Shown here: one piece after another, positions 17,037-27,282 of the stretch
Layout of the letters: each line of letters opens with the position of its first letter
How positions within the stretch are numbered: position 1 is the first letter of the stretch
Source of the DNA: Staphylococcus felis
GTDB lineage: Bacteria > Bacillota > Bacilli > Staphylococcales > Staphylococcaceae
Direction: 5' to 3'
Length of the DNA stretch: 64,000 nucleotides
Assembly (NCBI RefSeq): GCF_003012915.1
Contig: NZ_CP027770.1
Coordinates: 1,178,001 to 1,242,000 of the forward strand
Made by a program: the position numbers and the translations under genes
Notes under the pieces: generated by a model
The model's input: only the letters and a program-made list of their open reading frames with translations
What the model was told of the DNA's origin: nothing
Databases searched by the model: none

Positions 17037-17969
17037 ATGTATATTAAACCAGACCAAACGCTATGGTCAGGAAGACTTGATAGTGAGACAGATTCATCAG
17101 CATTTCGTCATTTTCAAACAATTGAGTATGGGGATATTCAAAATATCAAAACAAATCACGATGGCGTAGCATTATTGGGATATGCTGTAGATAAAGGCGT
17201 CGAATTGAATAAAGGTAGAGTAGGGGCTAAAGAAGGTCCTGATGCAATTAAAAAGGCTTTTGCAGGATTACCAGCGTCTTCAGATACGCCTATCATTGAT
17301 TACGGTAATGTGACACACAACCATGAAACCTTAATTGAAACTCAACAAGAATTTGGGCGATACGTTGCACAATTGTTGCAACATCATCAGCGTACCTTCT
17401 TGTTAGGAGGCGGTCATGATATTGCTTATGCACAGTATTTAGGACTGCGAGAAGCGCATCCTAATCAATCTATCGGTGTTATTAATATTGATGCGCATTT
17501 TGATAACCGAAAAGAAGAAAGCTCAACTTCAGGAACTAGTTTTCGACAAATGCTTGAAGAAGATGCACACGTTGATTATTTTGTTTTAGGCATACAAAGA
17601 CCAGGCAACACGCAAAGTTTGTTTGATTATGCAGACCAAACTAAAACGGAATATGTCTTGGCAGAAGAGATGAACGACTGCATCCATCCTAGAATTAAAG
17701 ATAAGTTGGCACACTTTATCAATCGACATGATGTTATTTTATTTACAATCTGCATGGATGTCATCGATAGTGCATACGCTCCGGGTGTCAGTGCCAATGC
17801 TGTTTTCGGGCTCACGCCTTTTACAGTATTAGAATTAGCCAAGCGTATACTCGAATCAAATAAAGTAACGTCATTAAGTATTGCCGAAACCAATCCAAAA
17901 TATGACATCGATCAACGTACCTCAAAATTAGTCGGGCATATGCTCACACACTTCATACACTATTTATAA
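17037..17969 (+). CDS. hutG: Formimidoylglutamase
   Basis: This 310-residue arginase-superfamily enzyme hydrolyses formiminoglutamate to glutamate and formamide, the last step of histidine degradation. Manganese-binding motifs are visible as LGGGHDIAYAQ, NIDAHFDNR and CMDVIDSAYAPG. GGAGGGAGAAGG precedes the ATG at 17037. It is convergent with the LysR gene; hutU and hutI lie beyond that regulator, so the pathway is split into two transcription units. Confidence 0.94.
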   Translation: MYIKPDQTLWSGRLDSETDSSAFRHFQTIEYGDIQNIKTNHDGVALLGYAVDKGVELNKGRVGAKEGPDAIKKAFAGLPASSDTPIIDYGNVTHNHETLIETQQEFGRYVAQLLQHHQRTFLLGGGHDIAYAQYLGLREAHPNQSIGVINIDAHFDNRKEESSTSGTSFRQMLEEDAHVDYFVLGIQRPGNTQSLFDYADQTKTEYVLAEEMNDCIHPRIKDKLAHFINRHDVILFTICMDVIDSAYAPGVSANAVFGLTPFTVLELAKRILESNKVTSLSIAETNPKYDIDQRTSKLVGHMLTHFIHYL

Positions 17970-17975
17970 AAGTTG

Positions 17976-18222
17976 CTAGCGATTGTGCTTTGACTTCGAG
18001 CAGAACCTCATAGCGAGCAAAATTGTGTTTTAATTTTGTCGAGCTATGTCGTTCTGTCGAAAACTCTGCATGCGAACCCCCGTTTATCACAAGGTTGTTG
18101 ATCATGCGATTAGAGTTTGAGCATAACTCGAGCAATTTAAAAAATTGCTTCTCAAATTTTGAAGAATTGCGAAGTTATGTCGAAAACTCTGCATGTGAAA
18201 CACCGTTTATCGATTGCTCAAA
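17976..18222. repeat. Tandem pair of structured repeats (about 110 bp each)
   Basis: Two related units lie in direct orientation. Both end GTCGAAAACTCTGCATG(C/T)GAA then CCGTTTATC. Each contains a long imperfect hairpin ahead of that end. In unit 1, GTTCTGTCGA pairs with TCGAGCAGAAC around ATAGC/GCTAT and CAAAATT/AATTTTG. In unit 2, CATAACTCGAGCAATT pairs with AATTGCGAAGTTATG. The hairpin arms differ in sequence but both can pair, which suggests selection on structure. It occupies the hutG-lysR convergent gap and may be an RNA or a terminator-like element. Confidence 0.65.
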
Positions 18223-18251
18223 AGAATAACTGTCCCCAAGCGCTTTATTTG

Positions 18252-19139
18252 TTATAAACGATTCCAGTAATATTGGCATAAGTCGACTAAATCTAAAACT
18301 TCTTGGGTGTATTGACGTTTACGCGAAAGGTTAATATATATCGTACGTTGCATATTAGGCCGTATTTGAATGGCATTCAGGGAATTGGTGTTAAAAGATT
18401 GGTAATAAGCACGGGGGATGACTGCATATCCCATACCCTGACGAACAAAATTTGCTGCTGCTTCAAATCGCTCAACTTCCATAACGATATTAGCTCTCAT
18501 ATTCAGGTGTGTAAAATAATCATCGATATGTTTGCGCACCTGGTATTGCTGGTTTGGCACAATGAGTGGCAAGTGCTTAATTGAAATGGTCTTTTGGTTT
18601 TGATACATGTCATTTGGTGTCAATAATACGTAATCATCTTTATAAAGAGGAATTGAAACAATATCCTCATGTTTAATAACGTCATTTGACAAACCAATAT
18701 GTATATCAAAGGCGATGAGCTTTTGGGCAAGTTGATGCGGGTCTAAAATCTCTAATATTTGATAGTGTTGTTCGGGATTTTGTTGATTATGTTGACGAAT
18801 TAACAAAGACACCCAATGCGCTGTCGATTCGAGAATAGCCATTTTAATTTTAGGCGTTTGGCTTAATTTTAAGTCATACATTTTTTCTACGGTTTGATGA
18901 TATTGTTGAACAATCTCAACAGCATGATTGTAAAATTGAATCCCTTTTTCAGTAATCGAAATATCTTTAGTTGTCCGCTTCAGTAACAAGTAACCCAGGT
19001 CATTTTCCATCTTTTTAATGGTAGCTGTTAATGAAGGTTGACTAATATGTAGCGCATTGGCAGCTTTCGTAAAACTATTACAATTAACGACTTCGATAAA
19101 ATACTCCAGCTGTGTAATTTTCAAATTTTTCACCTCCAT
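18252..19139 (-). CDS. LysR-family regulator, probable hut regulator
   Basis: This 295-residue protein has an N-terminal winged helix-turn-helix (ITQLEYFIEVVNCNSFTKAANALHISQPSLTATIKKME) and a LysR substrate-binding domain. GGAGGTG precedes the ATG complementary to 19137-19139. It is divergent from the YjiH-hutU-hutI operon and convergent with hutG, the usual LysR position. It probably activates the hut genes in response to a pathway intermediate such as urocanate; the effector is inferred. Confidence 0.88.
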   Translation of the reverse strand: MEVKNLKITQLEYFIEVVNCNSFTKAANALHISQPSLTATIKKMENDLGYLLLKRTTKDISITEKGIQFYNHAVEIVQQYHQTVEKMYDLKLSQTPKIKMAILESTAHWVSLLIRQHNQQNPEQHYQILEILDPHQLAQKLIAFDIHIGLSNDVIKHEDIVSIPLYKDDYVLLTPNDMYQNQKTISIKHLPLIVPNQQYQVRKHIDDYFTHLNMRANIVMEVERFEAAANFVRQGMGYAVIPRAYYQSFNTNSLNAIQIRPNMQRTIYINLSRKRQYTQEVLDLVDLCQYYWNRL

Positions 19140-19377
19140 TTATAGTTTTAACCTATTAATCATTAGTTTATTTATATTGGTTAATAATAGCATAGCATAA
19201 TATAATGAAGTTGTTGATAAGTACTGTCGACATTTAAGCAAAGGTCATTCCATTAAGCTATATTGCAAAAGTAGGGGGTAAATTATCAGTTTATTCTGAT
19301 TTTAAGAGGTGGACAAGAGCTATATTTTACTTTTGAACGATATCAAAAGTAATGGATTTAACAAAGGGGGGGATGAT
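19140..19377. promoter_or_regulatory. Divergent lysR / hut operon control region
   Basis: An AT-rich dyad (TTTTAACCTATTAATC facing ATTGGTTAATAATAG, about 19146-19188) contains LysR-like half sites. TATAATG follows at 19200. AAAGGGGGGATGAT before 19378 is the ribosome-binding site of the carrier gene. No CcpA site is evident. Confidence 0.5.
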
Positions 19378-20685
19378 ATGTCACAGCATGATGTTCTTAA
19401 AGGGAGAAATATGTGGCAGTTTTGGCTTTATAGCACTATAGGTATTATTTGTTTTTTTATTCCTGTCACTATAAATGGAAATCACACGATCATAGTAGAT
19501 CATGTTCATTTAGCATTTAGACGTTTATTAGGTTCAGCCATGCCTTACTTAGCATTGGTGATGATGATATGCGGTGCTACTATACCAATAGTAAGGAGTG
19601 AGTATAAAAAATCTTTAATGGATTTAATCATTGTGATATTTAAAGGGTTAGGCGCCATTATCGGTATTATGTACGTTTTTAGAATAGGGCCCCAAATATT
19701 ATTTGATCCAAATTATGGTCCATTTTTATTTGATAAATTGATGTTGCCATTAAGTGTGTTGATTCCAATAGGAGCGATAGCGCTGTCTTTACTTGTTGGG
19801 TATGGGCTTTTGGAGTTCATAGGTGTATTGATGGAGCCTATTATGAGACCTATTTTTAAAACACCGGGAAAATCTGCGGTTGATGCGGTAGCTTCTTTTG
19901 TAGGAAGTTATTCATTGGGATTGTTGATTACAAATCGTGTATATCGAGATGGTATGTATAACAAAAAAGAAGCGGTTATTATTGCAACAGGATTTTCTAC
20001 AGTGTCCGCAACATTTATGGTTATTATCGCGCGCACTTTAGAGTTGATGGAACATTGGAATTTATATTTTTGGACTTGTTTGTTAATTACTTTTGTAGTG
20101 ACTGCAATTTCAGCCCATCTTCCACCAATTTCACTGGAGTCAACAGAATACTATAATCAGCAAGAAGGGCAAAAAGAAGTCATTATTCAAGGGAATCGAT
20201 TGAAGGCTGCTTGGAATGAAGCAAAGCGACAGTCACATCAGTCACTCCCTCTTTTTAGAAATATTGGAATGAATGTAAAAGATGGATTGGAGATGACACT
20301 TGCAATTTTGCCATCGATTTTGTCTATTGGCTTTTTAGGGTTGATATTAGCCAACCATACGCCAATAATCGATTGGTTAAGTTACATATTTTATCCAGTC
20401 ATTTATATGTTTCCTATTTCAGATCAAGCATTACTCGCAAAAGCTTCTGCAATTTCAGTAATTGAAATGTTTTTACCATCATTACTTGTTGCTAAAACTG
20501 CGATTCAAGTTAAATTTGTAGTTGCGATAACGAGTGTATCAGCCATTATTTTCTTTTCAGCATTGGTACCTTGTATTTTGGCAACAGAAATTAAAATTCC
20601 CATTTGGAAATTAATAATAATATGGTTTATTCGTGTCACATTAACTTTATTAATTACAATTCCAATCAGTTTATTACTTTTTTAA
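19378..20685 (+). CDS. YjiH-family carrier, possible histidine or urocanate transporter
   Basis: This 435-residue protein has about ten membrane segments and nucleoside-recognition (gate) type domains, as in YjiH; one conserved stretch is AVDAVASFVGSYSLGLLITN. The start is the ATG at 19378, eight bases after GGGGGG; an upstream in-frame ATG at 19309 has no ribosome-binding site. The gene is 18 bp before hutU in one operon, so a role in importing histidine or urocanate is plausible but unproven. Confidence 0.8.
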   Translation: MSQHDVLKGRNMWQFWLYSTIGIICFFIPVTINGNHTIIVDHVHLAFRRLLGSAMPYLALVMMICGATIPIVRSEYKKSLMDLIIVIFKGLGAIIGIMYVFRIGPQILFDPNYGPFLFDKLMLPLSVLIPIGAIALSLLVGYGLLEFIGVLMEPIMRPIFKTPGKSAVDAVASFVGSYSLGLLITNRVYRDGMYNKKEAVIIATGFSTVSATFMVIIARTLELMEHWNLYFWTCLLITFVVTAISAHLPPISLESTEYYNQQEGQKEVIIQGNRLKAAWNEAKRQSHQSLPLFRNIGMNVKDGLEMTLAILPSILSIGFLGLILANHTPIIDWLSYIFYPVIYMFPISDQALLAKASAISVIEMFLPSLLVAKTAIQVKFVVAITSVSAIIFFSALVPCILATEIKIPIWKLIIIWFIRVTLTLLITIPISLLLF

Positions 20686-20703
20686 TCAAAGGAGATGGAT
20701 AAG

Positions 20704-22371
20704 ATGTCTAGAGAAATTAAAGCAAAAAGGGGTTTAGAAATTGAGTGTAAAGGTTGGGAACAAGAGGCTGTTTTAAGGATGTTATATAATAATTTAGATC
20801 CAGAGGTGGCTGAGCACCCTGATAAACTTGTTGTATATGGTGGTATCGGTAAGGCGGCACGTAACTGGGAAGCATTTGATGCAATTGTAGATACATTACG
20901 CCGATTAGAAAAAGATGAAACGATGCTTGTACAATCAGGCAAACCTGTGGCTGTTTTCAAAACACATGAAGAAGCCCCACGTGTTTTAATTTCAAACTCT
21001 GTGCTTGTACCGAAATGGGCAAATTGGGAACATTTCCACGAACTTGATCAAAAAGGTTTAATGATGTATGGCCAAATGACTGCAGGAAGTTGGATTTATA
21101 TTGGTTCACAAGGTATTGTCCAAGGTACATATGAAACATTTGCTGAACTTGCCAATCAGCATTTTAATGGTTCATTAAAAGGGACAATAACGCTCACTGC
21201 TGGGCTGGGCGGTATGGGTGGTGCGCAACCTCTTGCAGTAACGATGAACGAAGGGGTTGTTATTGGTGTGGATGTTGATCCATCAAGAATTGAGAAACGT
21301 ATTGAAACGCGTTATTGTGACATGATCACAGATTCCCTTGACGAAGCACTTGAAAAAGCAGAAGAAGCTAAAAATAAAGGTGAAGCTTTGTCAATCGGAT
21401 TAGTTGGAAATGCTGCTGAGGTGCATCATGAAATTTTGAAACGTGATTTTAAGATTGACATCGTGACTGATCAAACGTCTGCACATGATCCACTTAATGG
21501 TTATGTACCGGAAAATTATACTTTAGAAGAAGCAGAAAAGTTACGTCAAGATCATCCAGATGAGTATGTTAAGCTGTCTAAACAATCTATGAAAAAGCAT
21601 GTCGATGCGATGTTGCAATTCCAAAAGAAAGGTGCAGTTGCATTTGATTATGGTAATAACATCCGTCAAGTTGCATTTGATGAAGGATTGGAGAATGCGT
21701 TTGATTTTCCAGGTTTTGTACCAGCATATATTCGTCCGTTATTTTGTGAAGGGAAAGGACCATTCCGTTTTGCAGCATTATCTGGAGACCCAAAAGATAT
21801 TGAACGTGCAGATCAATTGATGAGAGAATTATTCCCAGAGGATGAAAAGTTAAATCGTTGGTTAGATATGGCAAGTGAAAAAATTGCATTTCAAGGTTTA
21901 CCATCACGTATTGCGTGGTTAGGATATGGGGAACGCGCGAAAATGGGCGTAGCGTTGAATGAACTCGTACGGAAAGGTGAAATTTCAGCCCCAATTGTTA
22001 TCGGTCGAGATCATTTAGATTCAGGTTCTGTTGCGTCTCCAAATCGCGAGACAGAATCAATGAAGGATGGTTCTGATGCTGTAGGTGATTGGGCCATTTT
22101 AAATGCATTAATCAATACTGCAGCAGGTGGATCATGGATTTCTGTTCATCATGGTGGTGGTGTTGGTATGGGTTATTCTTTACATGCTGGGTTAGTTGTT
22201 GTGGCTGATGGATCAGAGCGAGCTGAAAAACGATTGAAGCGCGTATTAACGACAGATCCGGGTATGGGAGTAGTGAGACATGCTGATGCAGGTTATGATA
22301 TTGCAATTGAGACTGCGAAAGAAAAAGGTGTCGATATTCCAATGATTACAGGTAAAGGTGATGAAAAATAA
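20704..22371 (+). CDS. hutU: Urocanate hydratase (urocanase)
   Basis: This 555-residue NAD-dependent enzyme converts urocanate to imidazolonepropionate. Conserved blocks include the NAD-binding [17 protein letters not shown] and [13 protein letters not shown] near the C-terminus. The start is the ATG at 20704, nine bases after AAAGGAG; the ATG at 20695 directly abuts that site. Its stop overlaps the hutI start by one base (TAATG), indicating translational coupling. Confidence 0.97.
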   Translation: MSREIKAKRGLEIECKGWEQEAVLRMLYNNLDPEVAEHPDKLVVYGGIGKAARNWEAFDAIVDTLRRLEKDETMLVQSGKPVAVFKTHEEAPRVLISNSVLVPKWANWEHFHELDQKGLMMYGQMTAGSWIYIGSQGIVQGTYETFAELANQHFNGSLKGTITLTAGLGGMGGAQPLAVTMNEGVVIGVDVDPSRIEKRIETRYCDMITDSLDEALEKAEEAKNKGEALSIGLVGNAAEVHHEILKRDFKIDIVTDQTSAHDPLNGYVPENYTLEEAEKLRQDHPDEYVKLSKQSMKKHVDAMLQFQKKGAVAFDYGNNIRQVAFDEGLENAFDFPGFVPAYIRPLFCEGKGPFRFAALSGDPKDIERADQLMRELFPEDEKLNRWLDMASEKIAFQGLPSRIAWLGYGERAKMGVALNELVRKGEISAPIVIGRDHLDSGSVASPNRETESMKDGSDAVGDWAILNALINTAAGGSWISVHHGGGVGMGYSLHAGLVVVADGSERAEKRLKRVLTTDPGMGVVRHADAGYDIAIETAKEKGVDIPMITGKGDEK

Positions 22372-23609
22372 TGAATGATTTAATAATCCAAAATATTAAA
22401 GCGTTAGTTTTACCTCAGTCCACTGATCGTCCGTTGAAAGGTAAAGCGCTAGATGAATTAACAGTCATTGAAAATGGAACAGTTGTTGTGAAAGATGGTA
22501 AAATTGTTTATTCTGGTGAATACACTGAAGACTATGTAGCGAAAGAAACGATTGATGCAACAGATAGAGTAGTTTCTCCAGCACTTGTAGATGCACATAC
22601 ACATTTAGTGCATGGCGGTTCACGGGAGCACGAAATGACATTAAAACGTCAAGGAGTGTCTTATTTAGAAATTCTTGAGCAAGGCGGGGGTATACTCTCA
22701 ACGGTTGAGTCAACACGAAATGCCACTGAAGATGAGCTGTTTGAAAAAGCAGAACATGATTTACTCACAATGATTCATCACGGTGTATTAGCCGTAGAGA
22801 GTAAAAGTGGCTATGGTTTAGATAAAGAAAATGAGCTTAAACAATTACGTGTGTCACGACGTTTGCAAGAAAAGTATAACTTAGAGATGCGTCATACTTT
22901 CCTTGGACCACACGCTGTACCAAAGGAAGCTGAATCTAATGAACAATTTTTACAAGATATGATTGACCTACTCCCAGAAGTTAAAACATTAGCTGATTTT
23001 GCGGATATATTCTGTGAAAAAGGTGTCTTTACAATAGAAGAGTCAAAACGATATATGCAAGCTGCTAAAGCAGAAGGATTCAAAGTCAAAATCCACGCAG
23101 ACGAAATTGATCCTTTAGGTGGTTTGGGACTTGCAATTGATGAAGAGGCTATTTCAGCGGATCATTTAGTCGCATCAAGTGAAGAGGATAAAAAGAAACT
23201 TAAAGCATCTGATACCGTGGCAGTATTATTACCAGGTACAACATTCTACTTAGGTAAAGAATCTTATGCTGATGCTAGAGGAATGATTGATAATGGTGGT
23301 GCAATCGCTATTGCGACTGATTTCAATCCGGGAAGTTGTGTCACAAACAATTTGCAAATGGTTATGGCCATTGCTGCACTTAAGTTAAAATTATCACCAA
23401 ATGAAATCTGGAATGCTGTGACGGTTAACGCAGCAAAAGCAATTGATGTAGATGCAGGAACGATAAATGCAGGAGATAAGGCGAATATTGTTATTTGGCA
23501 TGCACCTAATCATGAATACATTCCATATCATTATGGCATTAACCATGTTGAAAAGGTCATTAAAGATGGTCAATTATATGTTAATCGAGATCTGTCAATT
23601 TTATCGTAA
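22371..23609 (+). CDS. hutI: Imidazolonepropionase
   Basis: This 412-residue amidohydrolase-superfamily enzyme opens the imidazolone ring to give formiminoglutamate. The metal ligands start at residue 74 ([10 protein letters not shown]). Further conserved blocks are [12 protein letters not shown] and [18 protein letters not shown]. It is the last gene of the carrier-hutU-hutI operon, with a terminator 18 bp downstream. The histidine ammonia-lyase gene (hutH) is not in the window. Confidence 0.97.
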   Translation: MNDLIIQNIKALVLPQSTDRPLKGKALDELTVIENGTVVVKDGKIVYSGEYTEDYVAKETIDATDRVVSPALVDAHTHLVHGGSREHEMTLKRQGVSYLEILEQGGGILSTVESTRNATEDELFEKAEHDLLTMIHHGVLAVESKSGYGLDKENELKQLRVSRRLQEKYNLEMRHTFLGPHAVPKEAESNEQFLQDMIDLLPEVKTLADFADIFCEKGVFTIEESKRYMQAAKAEGFKVKIHADEIDPLGGLGLAIDEEAISADHLVASSEEDKKKLKASDTVAVLLPGTTFYLGKESYADARGMIDNGGAIAIATDFNPGSCVTNNLQMVMAIAALKLKLSPNEIWNAVTVNAAKAIDVDAGTINAGDKANIVIWHAPNHEYIPYHYGINHVEKVIKDGQLYVNRDLSILS

Positions 23610-23626
23610 ATAACACGACACATATC

Positions 23627-23680
23627 AAAGAACTGAAGCATGTTGAAGCAAATTGCGCTTTGACAACGTTCAGTTCTTTT
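23627..23680 (+). terminator. Intrinsic terminator of the hut operon
   Basis: AAAGAACTGAA pairs with TTCAGTTCTTT, with an inner GTTGAAGC / GCTTTGACAAC stem, and ends in TTTT. Confidence 0.85.
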
Positions 23681-23847
23681 ATTATTCAACTTATTCATAA
23701 TTCAATCGTCGTTTTACATTAATTAAATGACATAACAATCTTAAAAAGGTTTGATATCTATCAATAGAGGGAGATGTGAAGGTAATAACAGTTTTGATAC
23801 AATAATAGATATGAAAGGCGTATGTTTTGATGAGAGGATGAGGCGAA

Positions 23848-24975
23848 ATGACTAATTTAACGGATCAATTAATAGAATGGCGGAGAATATTCCACGAAAA
23901 CCCAGAAGTATCGCTTGAAGAATATGAGACGACAAAACGTATTCGTAAAATTTTGGAAGATTATCATATCAAAATAATAGATGTGCCATTAGAGACAGGT
24001 TTAATTGCTGAAATTGGACAAGGCGATACATTGTTAGCTGTTAGAACGGATATTGATGCATTACCTATTAAAGAACAAACAGAACTTGCATTTAAATCGA
24101 AAAATAATGGAGCGATGCATGCATGTGGTCATGATATTCATATGGCTGCTGTATTAGGTACAGCAGTTTTACTCAAAAAAGAAGAACAACAGCTGAATGG
24201 CCGTGTACGTTTGATATTTCAAGCCGCTGAAGAAATCGGATATGGTGCAGCAAAGGTAGCTGAATCACGTGTGTTAGATGGTGCAAAAGCAATTATCGGT
24301 TTTCATAACGATCCATCACTCAAAGTAGGAGAATGGCGGGCAAAATCAGGGTATATGACGTCAAATGTTGATCGTTTTGAGATAGAAATTGAAGGGGTTG
24401 GTGCACATGCTGCGATGCCCCAAGACGGCAATGACCCGAATATTGTTGTTGCGCAAGTTATCTTAAGTTTGCAAACGATTGTAAGTCGGAATATAGCGCC
24501 ATACGAAGAAGCGGTAGTATCAATTGGGCGTATCGAAAGTGGACATACATGGAATGTCATCCCTCAAAGTGCGAGACTTGAAGGTACTGTTCGCTCATTA
24601 GATGCCAATGTGAGGGATACAATTGAACACCGCATGTATGAAATTTGTGACGGTATTGCAAAACAATATGGCCTTGAAGTTAAATTAAATTATCAACGTA
24701 TAACGCAATCCGTTTATAATGACGCACATTTACAGCAGATTGCATATGAGATTGCGCAATCGGTTGGATATGATGTTGATGTTTTGCCACGCGCCTTAAC
24801 CATTGGAGAGGACTTTTCAGGGTATCAAGGTGTAGCACCTGTACATTTTGCAATGATTGGTTCAGAGAGTGGATATGCGTTACATCATCCTCAATATAAT
24901 CCGAATGAGGCCATACTAGACAAGGTTCCAGATTATTTTGTGTCATTTGTAAAACGATTATTACAAGATGCATAA
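23848..24975 (+). CDS. M20D-family amidohydrolase (N-acyl-amino-acid type)
   Basis: This 375-residue peptidase M20 family enzyme probably deacylates N-acyl amino acids or small peptides. The metal site shows as MHACGHDIHMAA, AAEEIGYGA and a late LHHPQYNPNE. The cysteine ligand in HACGH marks the M20D amidohydrolase/aminoacylase group. GAGGATGAGGCGAA lies before the ATG. It precedes the SAM riboswitch by about 50 bp and is a separate unit. Confidence 0.92.
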   Translation: MTNLTDQLIEWRRIFHENPEVSLEEYETTKRIRKILEDYHIKIIDVPLETGLIAEIGQGDTLLAVRTDIDALPIKEQTELAFKSKNNGAMHACGHDIHMAAVLGTAVLLKKEEQQLNGRVRLIFQAAEEIGYGAAKVAESRVLDGAKAIIGFHNDPSLKVGEWRAKSGYMTSNVDRFEIEIEGVGAHAAMPQDGNDPNIVVAQVILSLQTIVSRNIAPYEEAVVSIGRIESGHTWNVIPQSARLEGTVRSLDANVRDTIEHRMYEICDGIAKQYGLEVKLNYQRITQSVYNDAHLQQIAYEIAQSVGYDVDVLPRALTIGEDFSGYQGVAPVHFAMIGSESGYALHHPQYNPNEAILDKVPDYFVSFVKRLLQDA

Positions 24976-25027
24976 AGGCGTTGACGTGATGTATAAATTC
25001 CTGTACAGTTTAACAGTACAATCAAAT

Positions 25028-25227
25028 ACTTCATATCAAGAGAAGTGGAGGGACTGGCCCGTCGATACTTCGGCAACATGAAATGCGTGTGCCAATTCCA
25101 GAAGTGACTTAATATCATGTATCACTAAAGATAAGAAGTTATAAAACCATAACATCGGTTGAGATCATCACTTTTTTGGATGGAAGAAGAGCACATCTAT
25201 CCGTGAAGTTATTGATCTCAATTTTTT
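25028..25227 (+). promoter_or_regulatory. SAM-I riboswitch (S-box) with terminator
   Basis: P1 forms between ACTTCATATC at 25028 and GATAAGAAGT at 25130. Between them are the S-box blocks AAGAG, GTGGAGGGACTGGCCC, TTCGGCAAC and TGCCAATTCCAG. Downstream, TTGAGATCA at 25159 pairs with TGATCTCAA at 25213, followed by TTTTTT, forming a terminator 15 bp before the NhaC-type gene. When S-adenosylmethionine binds, transcription should stop early. This ties the downstream carrier to methionine supply. Confidence 0.93.
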
Positions 25228-25242
25228 ATAAGGAGTAATTAT

Positions 25243-26541
25243 ATGTCAATTCAGAAAGAGAATGAAAAAGGACATTCATGGGGGCTAATCCCTTTAATTG
25301 TATTTATAGGCATCTTTTTAGGGTCAGGTATCGTGACACAAGATTTTACCTTTATGCCACTTAATGTTGCTGCCATCATAGGTGTCATTGTCGCTTTAAT
25401 GATGAAGCCTAAAGAAAAATGGACACATAAGGTGGAAGTTTTTGCGCAAAAAGCAGGGCATCCCAATATTGTACTAATGATGTTGATATTTATTTTGGCC
25501 GGTGCTTTTTCTAAAACGGCTGAAGCAATGGGAGGCGTTTCATCTATCGTTAATTTAGGCCTGTCGCTTATTCCCCAAAACTTTTTGATTGTAGGTATCT
25601 TTTTAATCTGTATGTTTATATCTATTTCAATGGGAACGTCTGTCGGTACTGTCGCTGCAATTGCACCTGTCGGCTTTGGTATTAGTGAGGCGACTGACAT
25701 ACCTGCTGCGTTGGCAATGGCTACTGTCGTTGGTGGAGCGATGTTTGGGGACAATTTGTCGATGATTTCTGATACAACGATTGCTGCAGTTCGTACTCAG
25801 CACACCAAAATGAGTGATAAATTCAAAGTGAACTTCCGTATCGTACTGCCCGGGGCTATTGTGACATTAGTGATTTTGTGGTGGTTAACGTATAATAGTC
25901 ATATTGATCAAACACATGAATATGACTTTGAATTTATCAAGGTCATTCCATATTTGTTCGTATTAATTCTAGCCATTATAGGGGTTAACGTCATTCTTGT
26001 ATTACTTGGTGGTATAGCACTGTCAGGAATCATCGGTATGTTGTATCAAGATTTCAAATTAGCTGGCTTTCTAAAAGCAGCTTCAGAAGGAATCGTTGCA
26101 ATGGAAGATATTGCAATGATTGCATTATTGATTGGAGGTATGATTGGTCTTGTTGAATATTATGGGGGTATAACATGGTTGCTCAATTTTGTGGAAAATC
26201 GGATTCGTTCTCGTCGTGGTGCGGAGTTTGGTATTGCTGGACTTGTCAGTGTTGCTGATATTTCGACGGCGAATAATACAATCTCAATCATTATGACAGG
26301 ACCCCTCGCTAAAGATATTGCGAAAGAATATGATATCGATCCAAGAAAGTCTGCAAGTATTTTGGATATTTTTGGTAGTGCTTTTCAAGGTTTTATTCCA
26401 TATAGTCCTCAATTGATAGCTGCAGCAGGTGTAGCAGGTATTTCTCCTGTGATGTTGCTACCTTATTCCATATATCCAGTCATGCTTGCATTATGTGGTG
26501 TTATCTCGATTATATTCGGCTGGCCAAAACTAAAGCGTTAA
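25243..26541 (+). CDS. NhaC-type carrier under SAM riboswitch, probable methionine transporter (MetT-like)
   Basis: This 432-residue protein has about eleven membrane segments and the NhaC motif GGAMFGDNLSMISDTTIAAV near residue 168. AAGGAG precedes the ATG. It resembles the antiporter at 3385. The S-box directly upstream points to uptake of methionine or a precursor, as predicted for MetT carriers of the NhaC superfamily in other bacteria. The substrate is inferred from regulation, not sequence. Confidence 0.85.
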   Translation: MSIQKENEKGHSWGLIPLIVFIGIFLGSGIVTQDFTFMPLNVAAIIGVIVALMMKPKEKWTHKVEVFAQKAGHPNIVLMMLIFILAGAFSKTAEAMGGVSSIVNLGLSLIPQNFLIVGIFLICMFISISMGTSVGTVAAIAPVGFGISEATDIPAALAMATVVGGAMFGDNLSMISDTTIAAVRTQHTKMSDKFKVNFRIVLPGAIVTLVILWWLTYNSHIDQTHEYDFEFIKVIPYLFVLILAIIGVNVILVLLGGIALSGIIGMLYQDFKLAGFLKAASEGIVAMEDIAMIALLIGGMIGLVEYYGGITWLLNFVENRIRSRRGAEFGIAGLVSVADISTANNTISIIMTGPLAKDIAKEYDIDPRKSASILDIFGSAFQGFIPYSPQLIAAAGVAGISPVMLLPYSIYPVMLALCGVISIIFGWPKLKR

Positions 26542-26672
26542 CTTAATTTTATGACAAAAATAAACATTTGAGATGATATCGTAGAATATAAGTTAAAATC
26601 TTATCATCCCAAAATATTCCATTTTGCGATACAATATTTATAGTAGCATTTAATTAAAGTGAGGTGGAGTCA

Positions 26673-27176
26673 GTGCAACATTTACAAAATGAGTGGGTCG
26701 AAATTAATATTGTACGACTTATGAAAACAATGCCAAGCGAAGTTTATGAGGCATGGTTGGATCCTGAACAATTACGATTATGGTTTATGACCTCACAACG
26801 TACGAATCAATCAGTACGAACTGATCGAACTGAGGGCGGACATTATGAAGTTGTAGATAGTCGAAATGGTAAAGTCATTCGAATCATTGGGACTTACGAG
26901 ACTTTAATACCTGATGAACAAATCATCAAAACGATTCAAATGCCTGATTTTAGTGAAGATGTTGATCAGATTGAAGTCTACTTTGAAGAACGTAGCCCAG
27001 GCATTACTGAAATGACATTTAAGTATCGAGGTATTGTACGTAAAGAACGAAGGTTAACCCATTTAGAATATAAGCAAAAGAAAAAAGAATATCATGATCA
27101 TACAGCACACGGTTTCGAACTTATGTTTGACAAACTTCAAACCCAACTTGAATCAGAAAAACACAACTCAATATAA
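26673..27176 (+). CDS. SRPBCC/AHSA1-domain protein
   Basis: This 167-residue protein matches the Aha1-like START-fold family (YEAWLDPEQLRLWF near residue 24, GGHYEVVDSRNGKVIRIIGTYE, then ITEMTFKYRGI). The start is the GTG at 26673, five bases after GAGGTGG; a GTG at 26664 overlaps that site. Such proteins bind hydrophobic ligands or act as chaperone cofactors; the ligand is unknown. A strong terminator follows. Confidence 0.85.
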   Translation: MQHLQNEWVEINIVRLMKTMPSEVYEAWLDPEQLRLWFMTSQRTNQSVRTDRTEGGHYEVVDSRNGKVIRIIGTYETLIPDEQIIKTIQMPDFSEDVDQIEVYFEERSPGITEMTFKYRGIVRKERRLTHLEYKQKKKEYHDHTAHGFELMFDKLQTQLESEKHNSI

Positions 27177-27181
27177 AAATT

Positions 27182-27280
27182 GGGAAATGGACATCCTAGT
27201 CGACCATTAGATATGACTTTATCGGTTTTTTGATAGAAAAAGTCGCATCTCTTGGCTCACTTTGTGCCATTTCCCTTTTT
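27182..27280. terminator. Bidirectional terminator
   Basis: GGGAAATGG at 27182 pairs with CCATTTCCC at 27267, followed by TTTTT. The long loop holds a second small hairpin. It lies between convergent genes. Confidence 0.75.
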
Positions 27281-27282
27281 AT

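Noticed and set aside
17976-18222. CRISPR array
   Set aside because: Only two units of about 110 bp with internal hairpins; no short repeats with unique spacers and no cas genes.
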